Origin: Hymenoscyphus infarciens
Lineage: Eukaryota; Ascomycota; Leotiomycetes; Helotiales; Helotiaceae
DNA: 64,000 bases
Reading direction: 5' to 3'
Assembly (NCBI GenBank): GCA_001414345.1
Contig: LLCB01000200.1
Coordinates: 1-64,000, forward strand
Below are positions 37,001-49,987 of this stretch, one piece after another; positions within the stretch are counted from its first letter, which is position 1; every line of letters starts with the position of its first letter. The position numbers were made by a program, and so were the translations under genes. The notes beneath the pieces were generated by a model. The model searched no databases, had not been told where the DNA came from, and was given only the letters and a program-made list of their open reading frames with translations.

Positions 37001-40000
37001 ATAAAGACTATAAATAGTAAATAGTAGATATAAAATACCTTTTTTAGTATAAGAGAGAAAGTTACTTATTCTTCTTTACTAGTATTATCTAGGTTCTATA
37101 CTTGCTTATAAGTTTTAACTAATTCATCTATAAAATAAGATAGTATCTTCTTAGTAGATATAATAGTAGGTTTCTTAGACTTAGGTAGTTAGAACTTAAT
37201 ATTACTAGGTTTACTTAAATTATAAACTATTATACTAGTACTACTAAAAGATAAGTATATATTTAATAGTAATAAAGGAAATATATTAGTAGAAGATATT
37301 ATAAAAAATAATAGATAATAATAATAAGACTTATTAAGAAATAGGAATAGTTAGCCTTTTATACTTATATAGTTTATTAGGTTATTAGATAAGAGATAGT
37401 AGCACTACTAAGATTAATCTAATATAAGTTTAAAGATAGAGTATTATAGATTTATAAGTTTAATATAGGTAAAAAGGCATATAGTTAGGTTAGTAAAGCC
37501 TTTTATAGACGAATTCTCTATTAACTATTTATATTTATTTATATTCTAGAATACTTAATATTATAAAATAAAGCTTATTTATAAGAGATCTTAAAAATAA
37601 GAGAGGTCTCTACTAAATATAAATATTACTTTACTCTTACTAGAAAAGGTAAAGTATATAAAGCTATTATTATAAAGTACTAGAGCCTTATAACGTTTAT
37701 TAAAAAATTAATAACCTTATAACTTTATAATCTCTTAATTAACTAACATACTATACTTAACACCTACTAATCTATACTAGTATCTACTATATATAATGTA
37801 ATTAACTTAATTAAATAACAAGAGCGTAAAACGATCCTCTATTATAGTATTAGTAAGTACGCTCTTATTAAATAGAAAGCTACCTTACTAATATATAGAA
37901 AAGGCTTTACTAGCAGCTATACTAAGCTACTATATAAGATTAATTATATTTATCTTACCTTTTAGAAACTATTTTTAATTCTATATTACCTTATAATACC
38001 TTTCTATTAAAAGACATAGTATAATAAAGCCTTTTCTAATATACTACTTCTAAAGGCTATATATACTAAAGCCTTAGTTACTAATAGTAGTAATAATATA
38101 GATTATTTATATAATAATCTACTATAGAACTAAAAGAAGTTTATAAATCTAAAAGAATATACTAAATATTTAAGCTTAGGCTCTAAAAAAGTAATAAACA
38201 AATTTATATAATCTAAGTAGTAGGCGCCTTTCTAGAAGAAACTATAGAAGTATATTTTAAAACCTTAGACTAAATAAAATATTAAGAAGAGAAAGAGCTA
38301 ATAGAGATCTAAATTAGATAAAGTATAATAGAAACTAGAAGCTAGAGAGTCTAGCTAATAGATAAAATATAGTATATCTATTATTAATATACATAATTAG
38401 GAAGAAAAGGAGCGTAAAGCTTAATTTCTATTTTATATATATAAGATAACTATAACGAAAGACAGTCTTTTTACTAACTGTATAAGTAATATAATATAAA
38501 ACAAGATTAACTAGTAGATATAGAATCTCTACTACTATTAGTAGATATTATAATATATAAGCTATATAAAGACATTATAAGTAAAGAAGGTAGCTAGAGA
38601 CATAGAACTAGTAAATTCCTTTAGAAAGGTATTAAAGAGTAAGAAAGGTAGGTACTATGTTTCTTAAACTAGTCTTAAATAGTTAGTACTAGACCTAAAT
38701 AACCTACTATCTCGTCTTTAATATAGTATAGCTACTACTAGGTAAGGCTTACTTAGCTCTAAAGCTACTCTTACTAAGCGCTAATCTACAAAATCGTCTA
38801 TAAAGCGTATATTTATAAAGGATAATACTATATCTAAGAAGGAATTCGTAGAAGTAGATAAGACTAAAATAGAGAATACTACTATTAATAAGAGAGACGT
38901 TAATAGAGAGAATATAGTAGATAAGGTAGAGAAAGATATTAGATAATCTAATTAGAAGTGGCTTATCTCTATTAAGAATCCTAATAATATTTAAGATAAG
39001 TCTACTATATATAGTATATATATACTTCTATAGATTGCTACCTACTAGAATAATAATCTAGTACTTATTAAGAGATTAGTATAAAGACTAGAGTTATAAC
39101 CTAACTTCTTAGTAGAGATTTAAGAGATAAAGATAAAATATTAAAACAATATTATTAAAGAAATTATAAATAATACTATAATTAAACCTAAAGAATATAT
39201 AGCTAAAGAACAAGACCTTTTACAAATAATTAAAAACATAATAAAGAACTCTATCTTTAAGCTAGGTAATTACTTTAGTATATATTAAGAGATATATTTA
39301 GATCCTAATTACTCTATCTTCTCTTAAATATCTATTACTTACCTATTTCTCTTATAATAAGTTATAGCTATTAATACTATATTCGTAATTAAGGAGTTAA
39401 GATATAATATTACCTTACTTAGAGACGAGGTTAGTATAAGAAAGACCTTATTTATAATTAGATTTATTTATAAAGTATATCTAGAAAAGCCTTTCCTAGG
39501 TATATAAGTACTAATTAATAATAGTCTATATTAGTTTATTATAAGGCTCTAATAGTTTATTATAGTCTTAAGAAATCCTATTATATAATAAAGTGCCTCT
39601 AGAAATAATATAAAAGAACAAGTTAAAAGCCTATTAAGCCTAAATAGAATAGTAGACTACTATAGCTATAGTACTTCCTTTATCTACTATTATTAATTCT
39701 CTAAAACGTAGCTACTTTTAAGAAGTTCTTAAATCTCTTAACTTCTTTAATATACTATAATAATAAATAAGCAAAGATATATAGTATATACTTTAAAGTA
39801 GTTAGAGAATTAATTAAGACTAACTAGTAGACTTACCCTCTCCTAGATAAGGAAGATAAGAATAATATAGCCGTGGTTATTATCTCTTCTATTAGTATAA
39901 TAACTAGTTAGTATAAGCTATAAAGCCTTTTACTCTAGTAATAGAAGAATAGCTAGTTGAAAGAATCTAAATAATATCTAGACTATTATACTACTCTAGA

Positions 40001-41056
40001 CTTAATATAGCCTAGCTATATTAGTAGTTATTTTACTAAGAGCTACGTAGATAAAGCGTCTAATCTAAAGAATCTACATATAGAAGAGAATAGCCTAGTA
40101 TATTTTTTTAGTAGCTTCTATATCTTAGCTAATATGAAAATTTTTTCTAATTCTATCGCTAATGTTTTTAGAATCGCTTGTTTATTAGAAGCTAGAAAGG
40201 ACTAAGAATTACTAGACTAATTAGCTAAATAGAGCGTTAATTTATAAATAAACCTATTTAAGCTAGATAATAAACATCCTATATAGGTTTTATATAAAAC
40301 TATCTATTATATTAAGAAATATATCTAGTTAAGTAAAATTAAATAAGACTTTAAGTATAATCTAGTAAAACAGGGGTTATACCTTAGCCGTGTTCTTAAG
40401 AATATTATAATTAAGTATACTTAGTCTTCTCTAAATCCTAAGACTAGGAACCTTATTAGAGATAGCCTTACCTATCTCATATACTACTAGTTATATAGTA
40501 TATTTATACTAGACGAGCTTTTAGAGTATACTTATATATTATACCTTCTAATAAGGAAGCTTATATACTATTGCATAGAGAATAGGAAATTAGTCTAGAA
40601 CTGTTAAGAGTATTATCGTCTACTACTATATTCTAATTCTACGTAGTTTAAGCTTATTAAGAATACTCTATATTCGCGGTCTCTAAGCGAATAGAAGCAG
40701 GACCCTTATATACTTTAGTTATAGCTACGCTTATATAAGAATTAAGGTAGATAAGCCTTTGCTACTCTACTTAATAAGATAGATATACTTGGGATTTTAT
40801 ATATAGTAGAAGCTAGAGCTTCTAAAATTAGAGAAGCTTATTATATTATCTTATTAATTATAATTTAAAAGTAAAAAAAGATAACTATTTAATATAGCCT
40901 CCTAGCTACTTAGCTCCTCGTTTATAGTATTCTATAACTTTTAGATATTAACTATACTACTTTTATATCTAAATTAGATATACTTAAATACTAAGATTTA
41001 ATTAATAAATTTATAACCGATCCTGATTTATACTTCACCTTTATCAGAGAGTACTA
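34010..41056. other. Decayed interior of D before A6
   Basis: About 7 kb of RIP-eroded sequence. A 48-bp unit starting AGCTTTTAGAATTATTATAA is repeated about three times at 36,721-36,880. Plus-strand sequence 37,770-39,940 and minus-strand sequence 35,270-37,240 can each be read long distances if TAA and TAG are passed, and may be former genes of the element, but such openness is expected by chance in DNA that lacks TG, and I recognise no motif in either. Confidence 0.45.
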
Positions 41057-42017
41057 CTTACATGCCCTCTACTAGGGTTTTGAGCTAGTATCAACTTAGA
41101 CTTAATACCGGTTTGATACCGGTTCAAGATATGAGTTATTTCTTAAAGTAGCTCTAATACGTTTTATAAAACGATTTAAAGTAATTTAAGCCGATTTATA
41201 AAACGATTCAAGGTAAGAAACCGATTTATAAAACGATTCAAGGGAATTTAAGCCGATTTATAAAACGATTCAAAGTAAGAAACCGATTCATAAAACGATT
41301 CAAGGGAATTTAAGCCGATTTATAAAACGATTCAAAGTAAGAAACCGATTTATAAAACGATTTAAAATTAGAAACTAACTTATAATCTCTTAACTTAGTT
41401 TAAAAAATATATCTAAAATAAAGTACTTAGAAGAAAAAAAAAAAGTCTAGAGAGAGTGTTTTTTTTTCAAAGGCGATTTAAGCGGCTTTTTACATATAAA
41501 CCTTATATAATTTTTATATTCTAGTGGTCCTTAAATTTAGGGCTGTATAAATTTAGTAAGTCACGTGACTAAAGTGGGTCACATGGTGGGGCGTGGCTTT
41601 CGTACCAGGGTCGCTCTTGCCAAACACGGTGTGCTACGTACGACTAGCTACGTAGTGGGCTTGGCGTATGCACGGGCCACCCCCACCTTCGACTTCGACT
41701 TCGACTTCGACTTCGACTTCGACTTCGACTTCGACTTCGACATCTTCGACTTCGACACTTTACTTCGACGACGACGGCGACGACGATAACTCTCTATCGC
41801 CATCGCATCGCATTTGTTACTCGGCATCGGGCCGCTTATCGGCATCGTAATCCAGGTTGTATTCGTCGCATTCGCTACCCCGGTCAATTCCACGTCGTCG
41901 AACAACATCGGCCAGTACAGGCACATTTCACGGTCGGACTTTCAGCAGAGCGAATAAGAAGCCCTGAATTGGTCACCTAGCGAATCAGAAGCATCGGATT
42001 TGTCATCTACGTCATCG

Positions 42018-42067
<50 letters not shown>

Positions 42068-42739
42068 TTTACGGTACGTACTGTTTCCACCCTTACTTTC
42101 TAAACTGACGTGCGGGCCTTATAGTTTCCGACCGACCGACCGACCGACCGACCGATCCGACCAATCACAGCGTGGCATATATACATGGATGACGTCATTT
42201 GGGTCGGTGGAACAATCGGTGGAACATTCAGTGGAATAATCGGTGGAATCGGTGGAATTAGTGGAATTGGTAGAATTGGTAGAAGCAGGACTCAGGCATT
42301 CAACGAACTAGGGCATGTTATATAAGAGTAGTATAGCTACGTAATATACGCCTAATCACGTAATTCTAGTCTTTTTTAATATATATTCGCTAGTAATAAA
42401 TAATTTTTAGTACTAATTTAAGGCTACTCTAATACTAAGTTACTACTAGTTTAAGACAGGTTTAGAATTAAGTTAAACTAGTGTCTGACACTAACTTAAC
42501 TCACCTAACCCGGTTTATAACCCGGTTCGACTTGCTAAAACGAGTCAGGTTTTACTACTATAAATCATCTTAAGTCGGTTTTAAAGTATGTTTAACCTAG
42601 TTCTTAAATCATTTTAAATTACTTTAATCTAGTTTATAAACTAGCTCGAACACGCTTCTAGAATCGGTCTAAATTACCTTAAGTCAGGGTTAAACTGGAT
42701 TTAACTCTAACTTAAAACCCTCGCTGGTTGGCAGTAAAG
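41057..42739 (+). mobile_element. Family A element A6, best preserved with A5 (1.68 kb)
   Basis: Left CTTACATGCCCTCTACTAGG, right GGTTGGCAGTAAAG, TA on both sides (41,055-41,056 and 42,740-42,741), inside D. Same block order as A5 but with different microsatellite lengths: nine CTTCGA units (41,687-41,740) and eight GCTGTC units (42,017-42,064), plus at least six CCGA units near 42,130. CACGTG (about 41,563) and TGACGTCA (about 42,189) are intact. Its low mutation load means it is one of the last insertions. The open frames on both strands at 41,565-42,239 are translations of these tracts. Confidence 0.93.
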
Positions 42740-42741
42740 TA

Positions 42742-44939
42742 TATTAGTTAAAGAGGAGCTAATCTCTAGGGGCTATGTTACTATAGTTAGTCTTAGAACT
42801 CGATACTTATTAAACTAGAGTATCGAAGCTTAAGAACTAGGCCGACTCTACTAATAGAGTTAACTAGATAACGTCTACTACTTTTACTAATATATTATTA
42901 GTACTATTTATAACTATATTATTCTAAATAACATCTATAAATACTTACTAATAGCGATATCTAAGTTTAATAAGGAGGTTAACACTATTATAGGCGCTAG
43001 TAGCGATAAAGAGTACGTTATTAATAATTAGTTTCTTATCTAAGAAGAGCTTATTCACGTATCTAATAACTGTATCTCCTGTGATACGTAATTACTTAAT
43101 ACTCGGTAGCTTATAGAATATATACTCTATACTATTTAAGAGACTATAATAGTAGTAATAGAACTAGATAAGTAGAGCTTAGTAGATATTACTAAGGCGC
43201 TTAATAAATTAGACCTAGATAATAATCTTAATAGCTTATAAGTATATCTAGAGAAGGCTTTCTTTAGTTATCTATAGTAGAGTAGATAGAGATGACTACT
43301 TATATATTCCTTTTTATTTATTACTTTTCTTTCTTTATCTATTTTTAATATAAATAAGAGTCTGCTAACGTTTTCCTAATACCTAGTAATACCTAATATA
43401 TATACTCTCTTTTTTCTTTCTTCTATCTACTATAAAGCTTACTTCTACCTTATAGGTTTTTTATATTATTTGCTAGTTATATAGCAGTTTTCTCTAATAT
43501 TAATAGAGTAATATAGTATTTAATAGTAATAAAAGTTAATTAATTATTCTTCTATAAAAGCCTTTCTTAGGTACTATAATTCACTAACATAGTTTAATTA
43601 TATTAAAATATAATATTATAGCTTTTTTAATTCTTTATTACTAAATTTCTACTAGAGAAAGGAAGGCGTAAGTAACTTTAACATAATAACTTTAACATAA
43701 TACTATATAATTTTAAAATACCACTTTATATCTTATTTCTAAATTTAACTATAGAGTATATAGCTAAATTATTAGAAACTATTAAATAGTACACCGCGGT
43801 AGGTTCTTCTAATACAGCTAGCTTAGGTCGTCGTTATAAGGCTATATAGGCCTTTTCTACGCGTAGAAATATAGCTGATAATAAGCTTATATAAGAACTA
43901 GATAGATATAAAGAAGTAGAGGTAGAGATTAATCTTATTTCTATATTATCTATTTATATTAAAGATAAAGAGGTAATACTTAGTATATAAATAGTAGATA
44001 GATTAGAAATCCTTATAATAGAGCTTATCTAGTATTATAAAGATAAGTATATAATATTTAAAGAAGTAGCTGAATTAGAGTAAAACGATACTACTGAAAA
44101 GGCTGATTTTAAAGATAAGATCATAGTATATTATAATAATGTACTTACTCTTTTATATAAAGTATTTATTTTTCTAACTTTTATAGAATATATATAATAT
44201 AATTAATAAAGTAGTTCTAGTACCTATGCTTACTAATTTAGAGAACGATAATAATAATAATACTAATAATAAAGATAGTACGTTATCTAGTAAAGATATT
44301 AATATAATAGTATTTAACTACTATCTAGTAGAGCTTCTTCTATAGAATCTAGATAACTTAGATATTAAGTCTATTTAATAGATATTTAGTAATAAGCCTC
44401 TCTTAAACTTTTATCTAGCTTTTAGTTTATAGTATAAAAGGAGCTCGATTTCATAATTGTATTACTAGTAGCTAAGAGAGGTATAGTATATAGTAAAGGC
44501 TTTTATAAGTGTTAATAAAGAAGAAGATAGAGATAAAGACGAATTCTAGCTTTTTATAAAACTAGATATACTAAAGCGTAAACTTTATATATACTTACTA
44601 ATTCTTTATATAATACGTTAACTAATTAAAGTTAATCTTAATCAAGTCCTAACCCTTATAGTAAACGAAAAAGAACGAATTTAAGAATAAAGAGCTAAAT
44701 ATAGACATATTAAGTAAAAAGGTTAGTACTACTAGTATAATCTAATAGATCTATCTATAAAAATCCTTTCTATAGTAGCTCTTACTAAAAAGATATATTT
44801 CAGCCTTGCTTATTATGTTAATAAGCCTATTAAATTTTAGAATTCTTAATCTTAGAGATTATCTATAATAACAACTTTTAAGAACTTTGCTTATATAATT
44901 TATAACGATATTATAATCTTTAGAGATATTATTAGATTT
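42742..44939. other. Decayed interior of D between A6 and the transposase frame
   Basis: Eroded sequence, possibly the N-terminal coding part or untranslated leader of the transposase gene. I find no motif. Bases 43,270-43,740 are T-rich with no repeats of note. Confidence 0.45.
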
Positions 44940-47520
44940 ACTAAGATAGTTAAGTATTATAATAAAGGACGAGTTACTTTTATTAGATAAGATTATTATT
45001 TATTAGCTTAAATACCTAGAGAAATCATCTTTATAGTTTAACTAATTATTATACTAAGGAATATAAAGAAGCTATTCCTTAATTTATCTAAAAAGTTAAG
45101 AATAGAGGCTAAAGAATTTATACTAATAATAGGTATTATAAAGATCTCTAAATGATTTATCTACTACATTTATAAGGTTAATATAGACTAGTAATAAGAC
45201 CTAAATAATCCTTCTATAGACGTTATTAATCTACTTAATAAGTTATTTATAAAGCGTTAAGTTAATCTTATTTAAGAGATTATAAGGCTTATCTACTTCA
45301 CTTATCTATTAAAAGTAGATATTAAGGTTTTTATATATAGCTATAATTATCTTATTAAATTTTCTAAGAATATTTAACTATATCTCTTACTACTACTTAT
45401 ATTATTTATTAATAACTTTAGTATTTATTAAAATATATATAAGATACTAAAAAGATTCTACCTTATACTATTATATCTTAACTATAATAAATAACATAAG
45501 CTTACGAATATATTTACTTTAATATTAAGCCTATATAAAGTAGTACTCGACGAAGTTATTAGGAATATTACTCCTAGTATATAGGCTTTAGCTAAAGGCA
45601 TTATAATTAATATTAATAGCACTTATATATTAGTAAAAGCCTTTCTCTATACTATTATTAAGAATATACTAGTAGTAGTTAATAATTCCGCTTTTATATA
45701 CTTTCTAGCGGATTTAAGATATTATATAAAGTATTATATATTTTTATAAGACTAATATAAGCTAGACTTCGATACTAAAAAGCATAGATATTACTATTTT
45801 AATACTGTTTATCTTCGCAAAGAAAGGTAAGATATTAAGTATAATAGAACTCGAGCTCTTTTTTTCTAGTAGCTTAGTATATATAAAGAAGAAGCTGCTA
45901 TTATACTAATTACTCGTTTATTAGATCTTATACTTAGTAGAGGCTATAATATCCTACACTCTAAATAGAGAGGTATTAGTAGAGTTATCTTTATAATATT
46001 AATAAATAAGATCCTTATAATAAATAGAAGAAAGGAATTTACAAAGGCTATATACTCTTTCTCTTTTCCGCATAATTAGCTACGTATTTAGTCGCCTTAT
46101 TATCTTTACTTATAGTTACTCTTAGAAACTAGCTATATAGTTATTCTTATATCTCTAATCTTATACTATTATAGTAGAAGTACTTAGTATAAATTAAGTT
46201 TTATTTAAACGTTATTAATATATATAGACTAGTATATACTTCTACGTACTTATACGACTAGATTAATAGCACTTATTACTTTATTTAAGAATATTACTAA
46301 AACCCTTACTATTATAGAGTCGTATACTTACGTAATATTAAGTTATAAGGTAGAGAATAAAGTGTTAAAGTTAAGACGGTTATATCCCTTACTTATTAAT
46401 TATATAGAGGTAAGAGAAGCTATAGTTAAAGAAGAAGTAGATAAGAATATTCTAGATATTACTAATCTAATAATAGTAGAAAACAGAGATAAGAATAAAG
46501 ATAATAATAGTGTATTATAGTATAATTCTAATAAAGAAGTTTAGAGTTATATGTCTAGATATAGCCTAGAATAGCTCTTAAAATTAGAGAAAAAGGTAAG
46601 AAAAACTAGCTTAGATAAATAGAACAAACTTCGTAGGTTATCAAACTTTTATATAGATATATATATTACTAATAACATCTTTAAATATATATATATTATA
46701 AACCTCAATATCCTAGCTAGTGAATTAAAGTATATAATATAGAAAGATTAGATAGATATAGTAGTACTTATAAACTTGATAAGATACTTAATAGCTAAAG
46801 ATAATATTATTACATCTATATAACTTAGTTTTATAGAATTATAAGTAAAAGCTTTCTTAGAGTTATTAGACCTACTTAAATTTATTAAATCTAAGTGTTC
46901 TAAACTCTTTAATAGTTTTATACCGTTAACTGAGTAAGATATTAAGAACTACGCTACTAATACTAGAGACCTTTAGAAGATCGATAAATATACTAGAATA
47001 AGAGTAGATTTAAAAAAGTATTACTTTTCACCTTACCTTATAAGAATATTAAAGGTTAAATTATAGCTCTTTCTATCTATACTAGCTATAGATTTAGTCT
47101 TTTACTAGTAGCTTAAAGTTATATTCTAAGAAGAGTACTAGGTCTAAAATATCGCTATCTTTATAAAGAATGAAAAGATAAACTAGTTTACTAGAATATC
47201 TTATATATATAATATATACCGGTAGACCTTTATAGTTAGTGATTTTATAAGACATTCTTAGTATAATATCTACAAACTTAAGTAGGTTTTTATAATCAGA
47301 TTCTAAGAGAAATTCTACGCTTTCTTATTATTAACTGTTCTTAATTATATATATATTAAAGAGCTAACTTTAAGATTACTAGTATATACTACTACTAGTA
47401 ATACTAAGATTTATAGCTTAGGATTAATTAAGAAGAGAAAAGAGTATATATTACCTATACTAGATAGTCTTAAAGAGGAGGCTATAGATAGCTAAAGTCT
47501 TTATCTAGAGTATATATAAT
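44940..47520 (+). pseudogene. Tnp2-like (Transposase_21) transposase remnant of element D
   Basis: In the plus-strand frame with codons starting at 44,943, 45,240 and 45,501, an ordered set of residues follows fungal Tnp2-type transposases after allowing for C-to-T and G-to-A decay. Seen: IY-stop-NIYKILKRFYL (45,423-45,467); LTNIFTLILSLY (45,501-45,536); DEVIRNITPS (45,549-45,578); LAKGIIINI (45,588-45,614); the segment TIIKNILVVVNNSAF (about 45,648-45,692), where the family has a GDMP...NSGF motif; the segment RYYIKYYIFL, where the Cys pair usually sits; and LDFDTKKHRYYYF (about 45,762-45,800), like the family's DY/FD...GRYY. Stops are TAA/TAG throughout, with one TGA near 45,150. Known: PF02992 proteins move EnSpm/CACTA-type elements. 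Both ends of the gene are uncertain. Confidence 0.62.
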
Positions 47521-48214
47521 AACTAGATTTTATATAATTTAAATATTATATTCCTCTAATACGCGAGAGAAAGAACTCTAGTCTAGGCTTTTTTAAAATT
47601 TAATATCTAGAAGAATATATTATAGAGAAATTTTATTTTAAGAGTAAGTATATAAGAGATATATAATAGTAGAAATAAAAAGGTATAATAATTATTATTA
47701 TAGGTATCTATAAATAGTAGACTTTAGCTTATAAGATAGATATTAAAAAGTAGGTATAGTTACTTACTTTATCTAGGTCTTTAAGAAATACAACTAACTA
47801 TTCTCCTCTAAAAACACTATTACCTATATCTACTATAAATAACTATCTAATAACGTCTAAGTATTAAAAGGATGTCGAATAGATACTAAAGTTACGATAT
47901 ATTCTTATAATATATAATTGTTTTTAAGTAACGAGTCTTAATACTATGATATTAGTATTAAATTAAAAGCTATAACTATAGTAGAAATAGTAAAAGGATT
48001 CTAATAACTATTAACTGTTAACCTTTCTTAAGCCTAATAACTTTAATCCTCGAACTAACGAATACTTGAATAGTAGTAATAAACGGATAGGAATATAAAC
48101 CTAAGAGTAATACTAGTACTAATTAATAAGACTTGCTTAGAGAGAAGTAGAGCGGAACTATTATTAGTTGAGATATTAAGAATAGCTTACCTAAGATCTA
48201 CTAACATTCTTATA

Positions 48215-48680
48215 GCTTACTATCCTCCTTAAGCCTTCTTAAGCCTTCTCTAAGTTCCGAATCTAAGTTCTGAATCCAAGTTCTAAATCTAAGTTCTAAA
48301 TCTAAGTTCCGAATCTAAGTTCTAAATATCTTCCTTAAACCTTCTCTAAGTTCTAAATCTAAGTTCTAAATATCTCTATTAAGCCTTCTCGAGCCTCTTT
48401 AAGCCTTCTCTAAGTTCCGAATATCTCTATTAAGCCTCTAAGTTCTAAATCCAAGTTCTAAATATCCTTCTTAAGCCTATATCTTAAGCCTTCTCTAAGT
48501 TCTAAATCTAAGTTCCGAATATCCCTATTAAGCCTTCTTAAGCCTTCTCTAAGTTCCGAATATAAGTTCCGAATCTAAGTTCTAAATATCTCTATTAAGC
48601 CTTATTAAGCCTTCTCTAAGTTCCGAATATTCTTATTAAGCCTTCTTATTAAGCCTCCTTATTAAGCCTCCTTCTTAATA
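48215..48680. repeat. AAGCCTTCTCTAAGTTC / CGAATCTAAGTTCTAAAT repeat array in D
   Basis: Irregular tandem array built from TTAAGCCTTCTCTAAG, TTCCGAATCTAAG and TTCTAAATATCTCTA units over about 460 bases, lying downstream of the transposase remnant. Units are short and variably ordered rather than strictly periodic. Confidence 0.85.
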
Positions 48681-49317
48681 ACATATATAACAAATATATA
48701 ATAATTTAGTTCTAAATAGACATAAGTAGTTAAGAAAGGATATAGATTAATAAGAGTAAGAGAGGTTTATTCTAATACTTAGATAGTATTTAGTAGATAC
48801 TAGGAAAACTATAATACTATAAATCTTAAGACCCACGTATATTACTAATCTAAACGACGACGTTAATAAACATCTAATAACTAACTAACTACTAGTATCT
48901 CTTATAATTTATTATATACTTAGCGTAGCTAAAAAGAAGGAGAAACTATTAAGAAGAAGAATGTCGTTGAATTAAAGTTACGCTACTATAGTAGACAGTT
49001 CTATTATTAATATTAAGAAATAGAATTTAATTTAATAATACTATTACTAGAACTGTTATAATATAGGAATTACCTAAGCTATAAATCTAGTGGAAAAGTA
49101 GTAAGCTAAGTCTAGCCTCTATTTTAATAACAACTACATTTTATATAAGTGTTTAAACTATAATAAGGTATCTTAGTAATATTATCTTTTCCTCTTATTT
49201 ATAATATATAGCTAATATTAGATTATATAATATTCCTTTTAATTGTCTAGAAATACCTAGGCCTAGACTAGATTATATAGATAATAGGAACTAGTAAAAG
49301 TATAACATAGCAGAGGA

Positions 49318-49445
49318 GTTTTATAATTAGGTAGAAATTTGTAATTAGGTAGAAATTTATAATTAAGTGGAAATTTATAATTAGGTAGAAATTTATAATT
49401 AAGTAGAAATTTATAATTAGATAGAAATTTATAATTAGGTAGAAA
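49318..49445. repeat. 18-bp tandem repeat (AATTAGGTAGAAATTTAT)n near right end of D
   Basis: About seven direct units of AATTAGGTAGAAATTTAT with G/A variants (AATTAAGTGGAAATTTAT). It sits about 450 bp inside the right end, as the 51-bp array does at the left end, so both subterminal zones of D hold tandem arrays. Confidence 0.9.
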
Positions 49446-49987
49446 TATATTAGAAGATTAAGCTAATAACCTAGACGATTTAAATCTACTTTTAATTCTC
49501 TTAAATACTTTTATATAATTAAGTATAATATAATAATCTAGATTACTAAATAACTTAAACTATTTCTTAAAATACTTTAAGCTATTTTATAAAATAATTT
49601 AAGCTATTTCTTAATATAGTTTAACTTAGGATTAACACTAGTTTAAACTACTAAATTAGTTTTAAATTATTAAAATAAGTTAGGTTTTACTACTATAAAT
49701 TATCTTAAGTTAGTTTTAAACTATATTAAACCTAGGTCTTAAATTAATTTAAACTAATTTAATCTATTATAAAAATATTTCATAAAATAGCTCAAATATA
49801 TTTTATAAATCAGTCTAAGTCACTTTAAGTTAGAGTTAAACCAGATTTAACTCTAACTTAAAACCCTCGCTAGTTAGTAGTAAAGTACCTAAAAAGTACT
49901 TAGAAGAAAAAATAAAATGTCTAGAGAGAGTGTTTTTTTTTTCAAAGGCGATTTAAGCAACTTTTTATATATTAATCTTAATTAGTA

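Larger units (their letters stand above)
31433..49885 (+). mobile_element. Large family A element D (18.5 kb) with Tnp2-like transposase remnant
   Basis: Left end CTTATATGCTCTCTAGAAGG then GTTTT; right end ...CCCTCGCTAGTTAGTAGTAAAG, flanked by TA, inserted in C3 (see that entry for the split host). The last about 260 bases match the right subterminal block of small A elements. The interior carries several tandem arrays (31.6-34.0 kb), a long stretch of decayed sequence, the nested element A6 (41,057-42,739), the transposase-like frame (about 44,940-47,520) and two more arrays (48.2 and 49.3 kb). Without A6 it is about 16.8 kb. I infer it was the autonomous partner that mobilised the small A elements. 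Confidence 0.8.
30982..49987 (+). mobile_element. Family C element C3, left part, holding element D
   Basis: Left end CGTATATACTCACTCGCTCT at 30,982 directly after the TA that closes C1, so the two elements share one TA. It runs through the GGTTCT block to ATTAATA at 31,426-31,432, is interrupted by D, and resumes with TACCTAAAAAGTACTTAG at 49,886, exactly as in uninterrupted C4 (ATTAATACCTAAAAAG at 54,104). It proceeds into the core T-run and stops at the TA (49,986-49,987) where A7 begins. The remainder of the core and the right end are not found beyond A7. Confidence 0.78.

Noticed and set aside
35270..39940. Very long frames on both strands if TAA and TAG are read through
   Set aside because: RIP removes TG, so TGA is rare in every frame; readability without TGA says nothing. 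No residue motifs supported a gene.
41565..42239. Several overlapping open frames on both strands of A6
   Set aside because: Same cause as in A5: microsatellite translation in a non-coding element, with Asp/Phe, Ser/Thr and Ser/Leu runs.
31433..49885. Polinton/Maverick-type interpretation of the giant elements
   Set aside because: Size fits, but the flanks are TA rather than 6 bp, and no polymerase, capsid or retroviral-type integrase was recognised.
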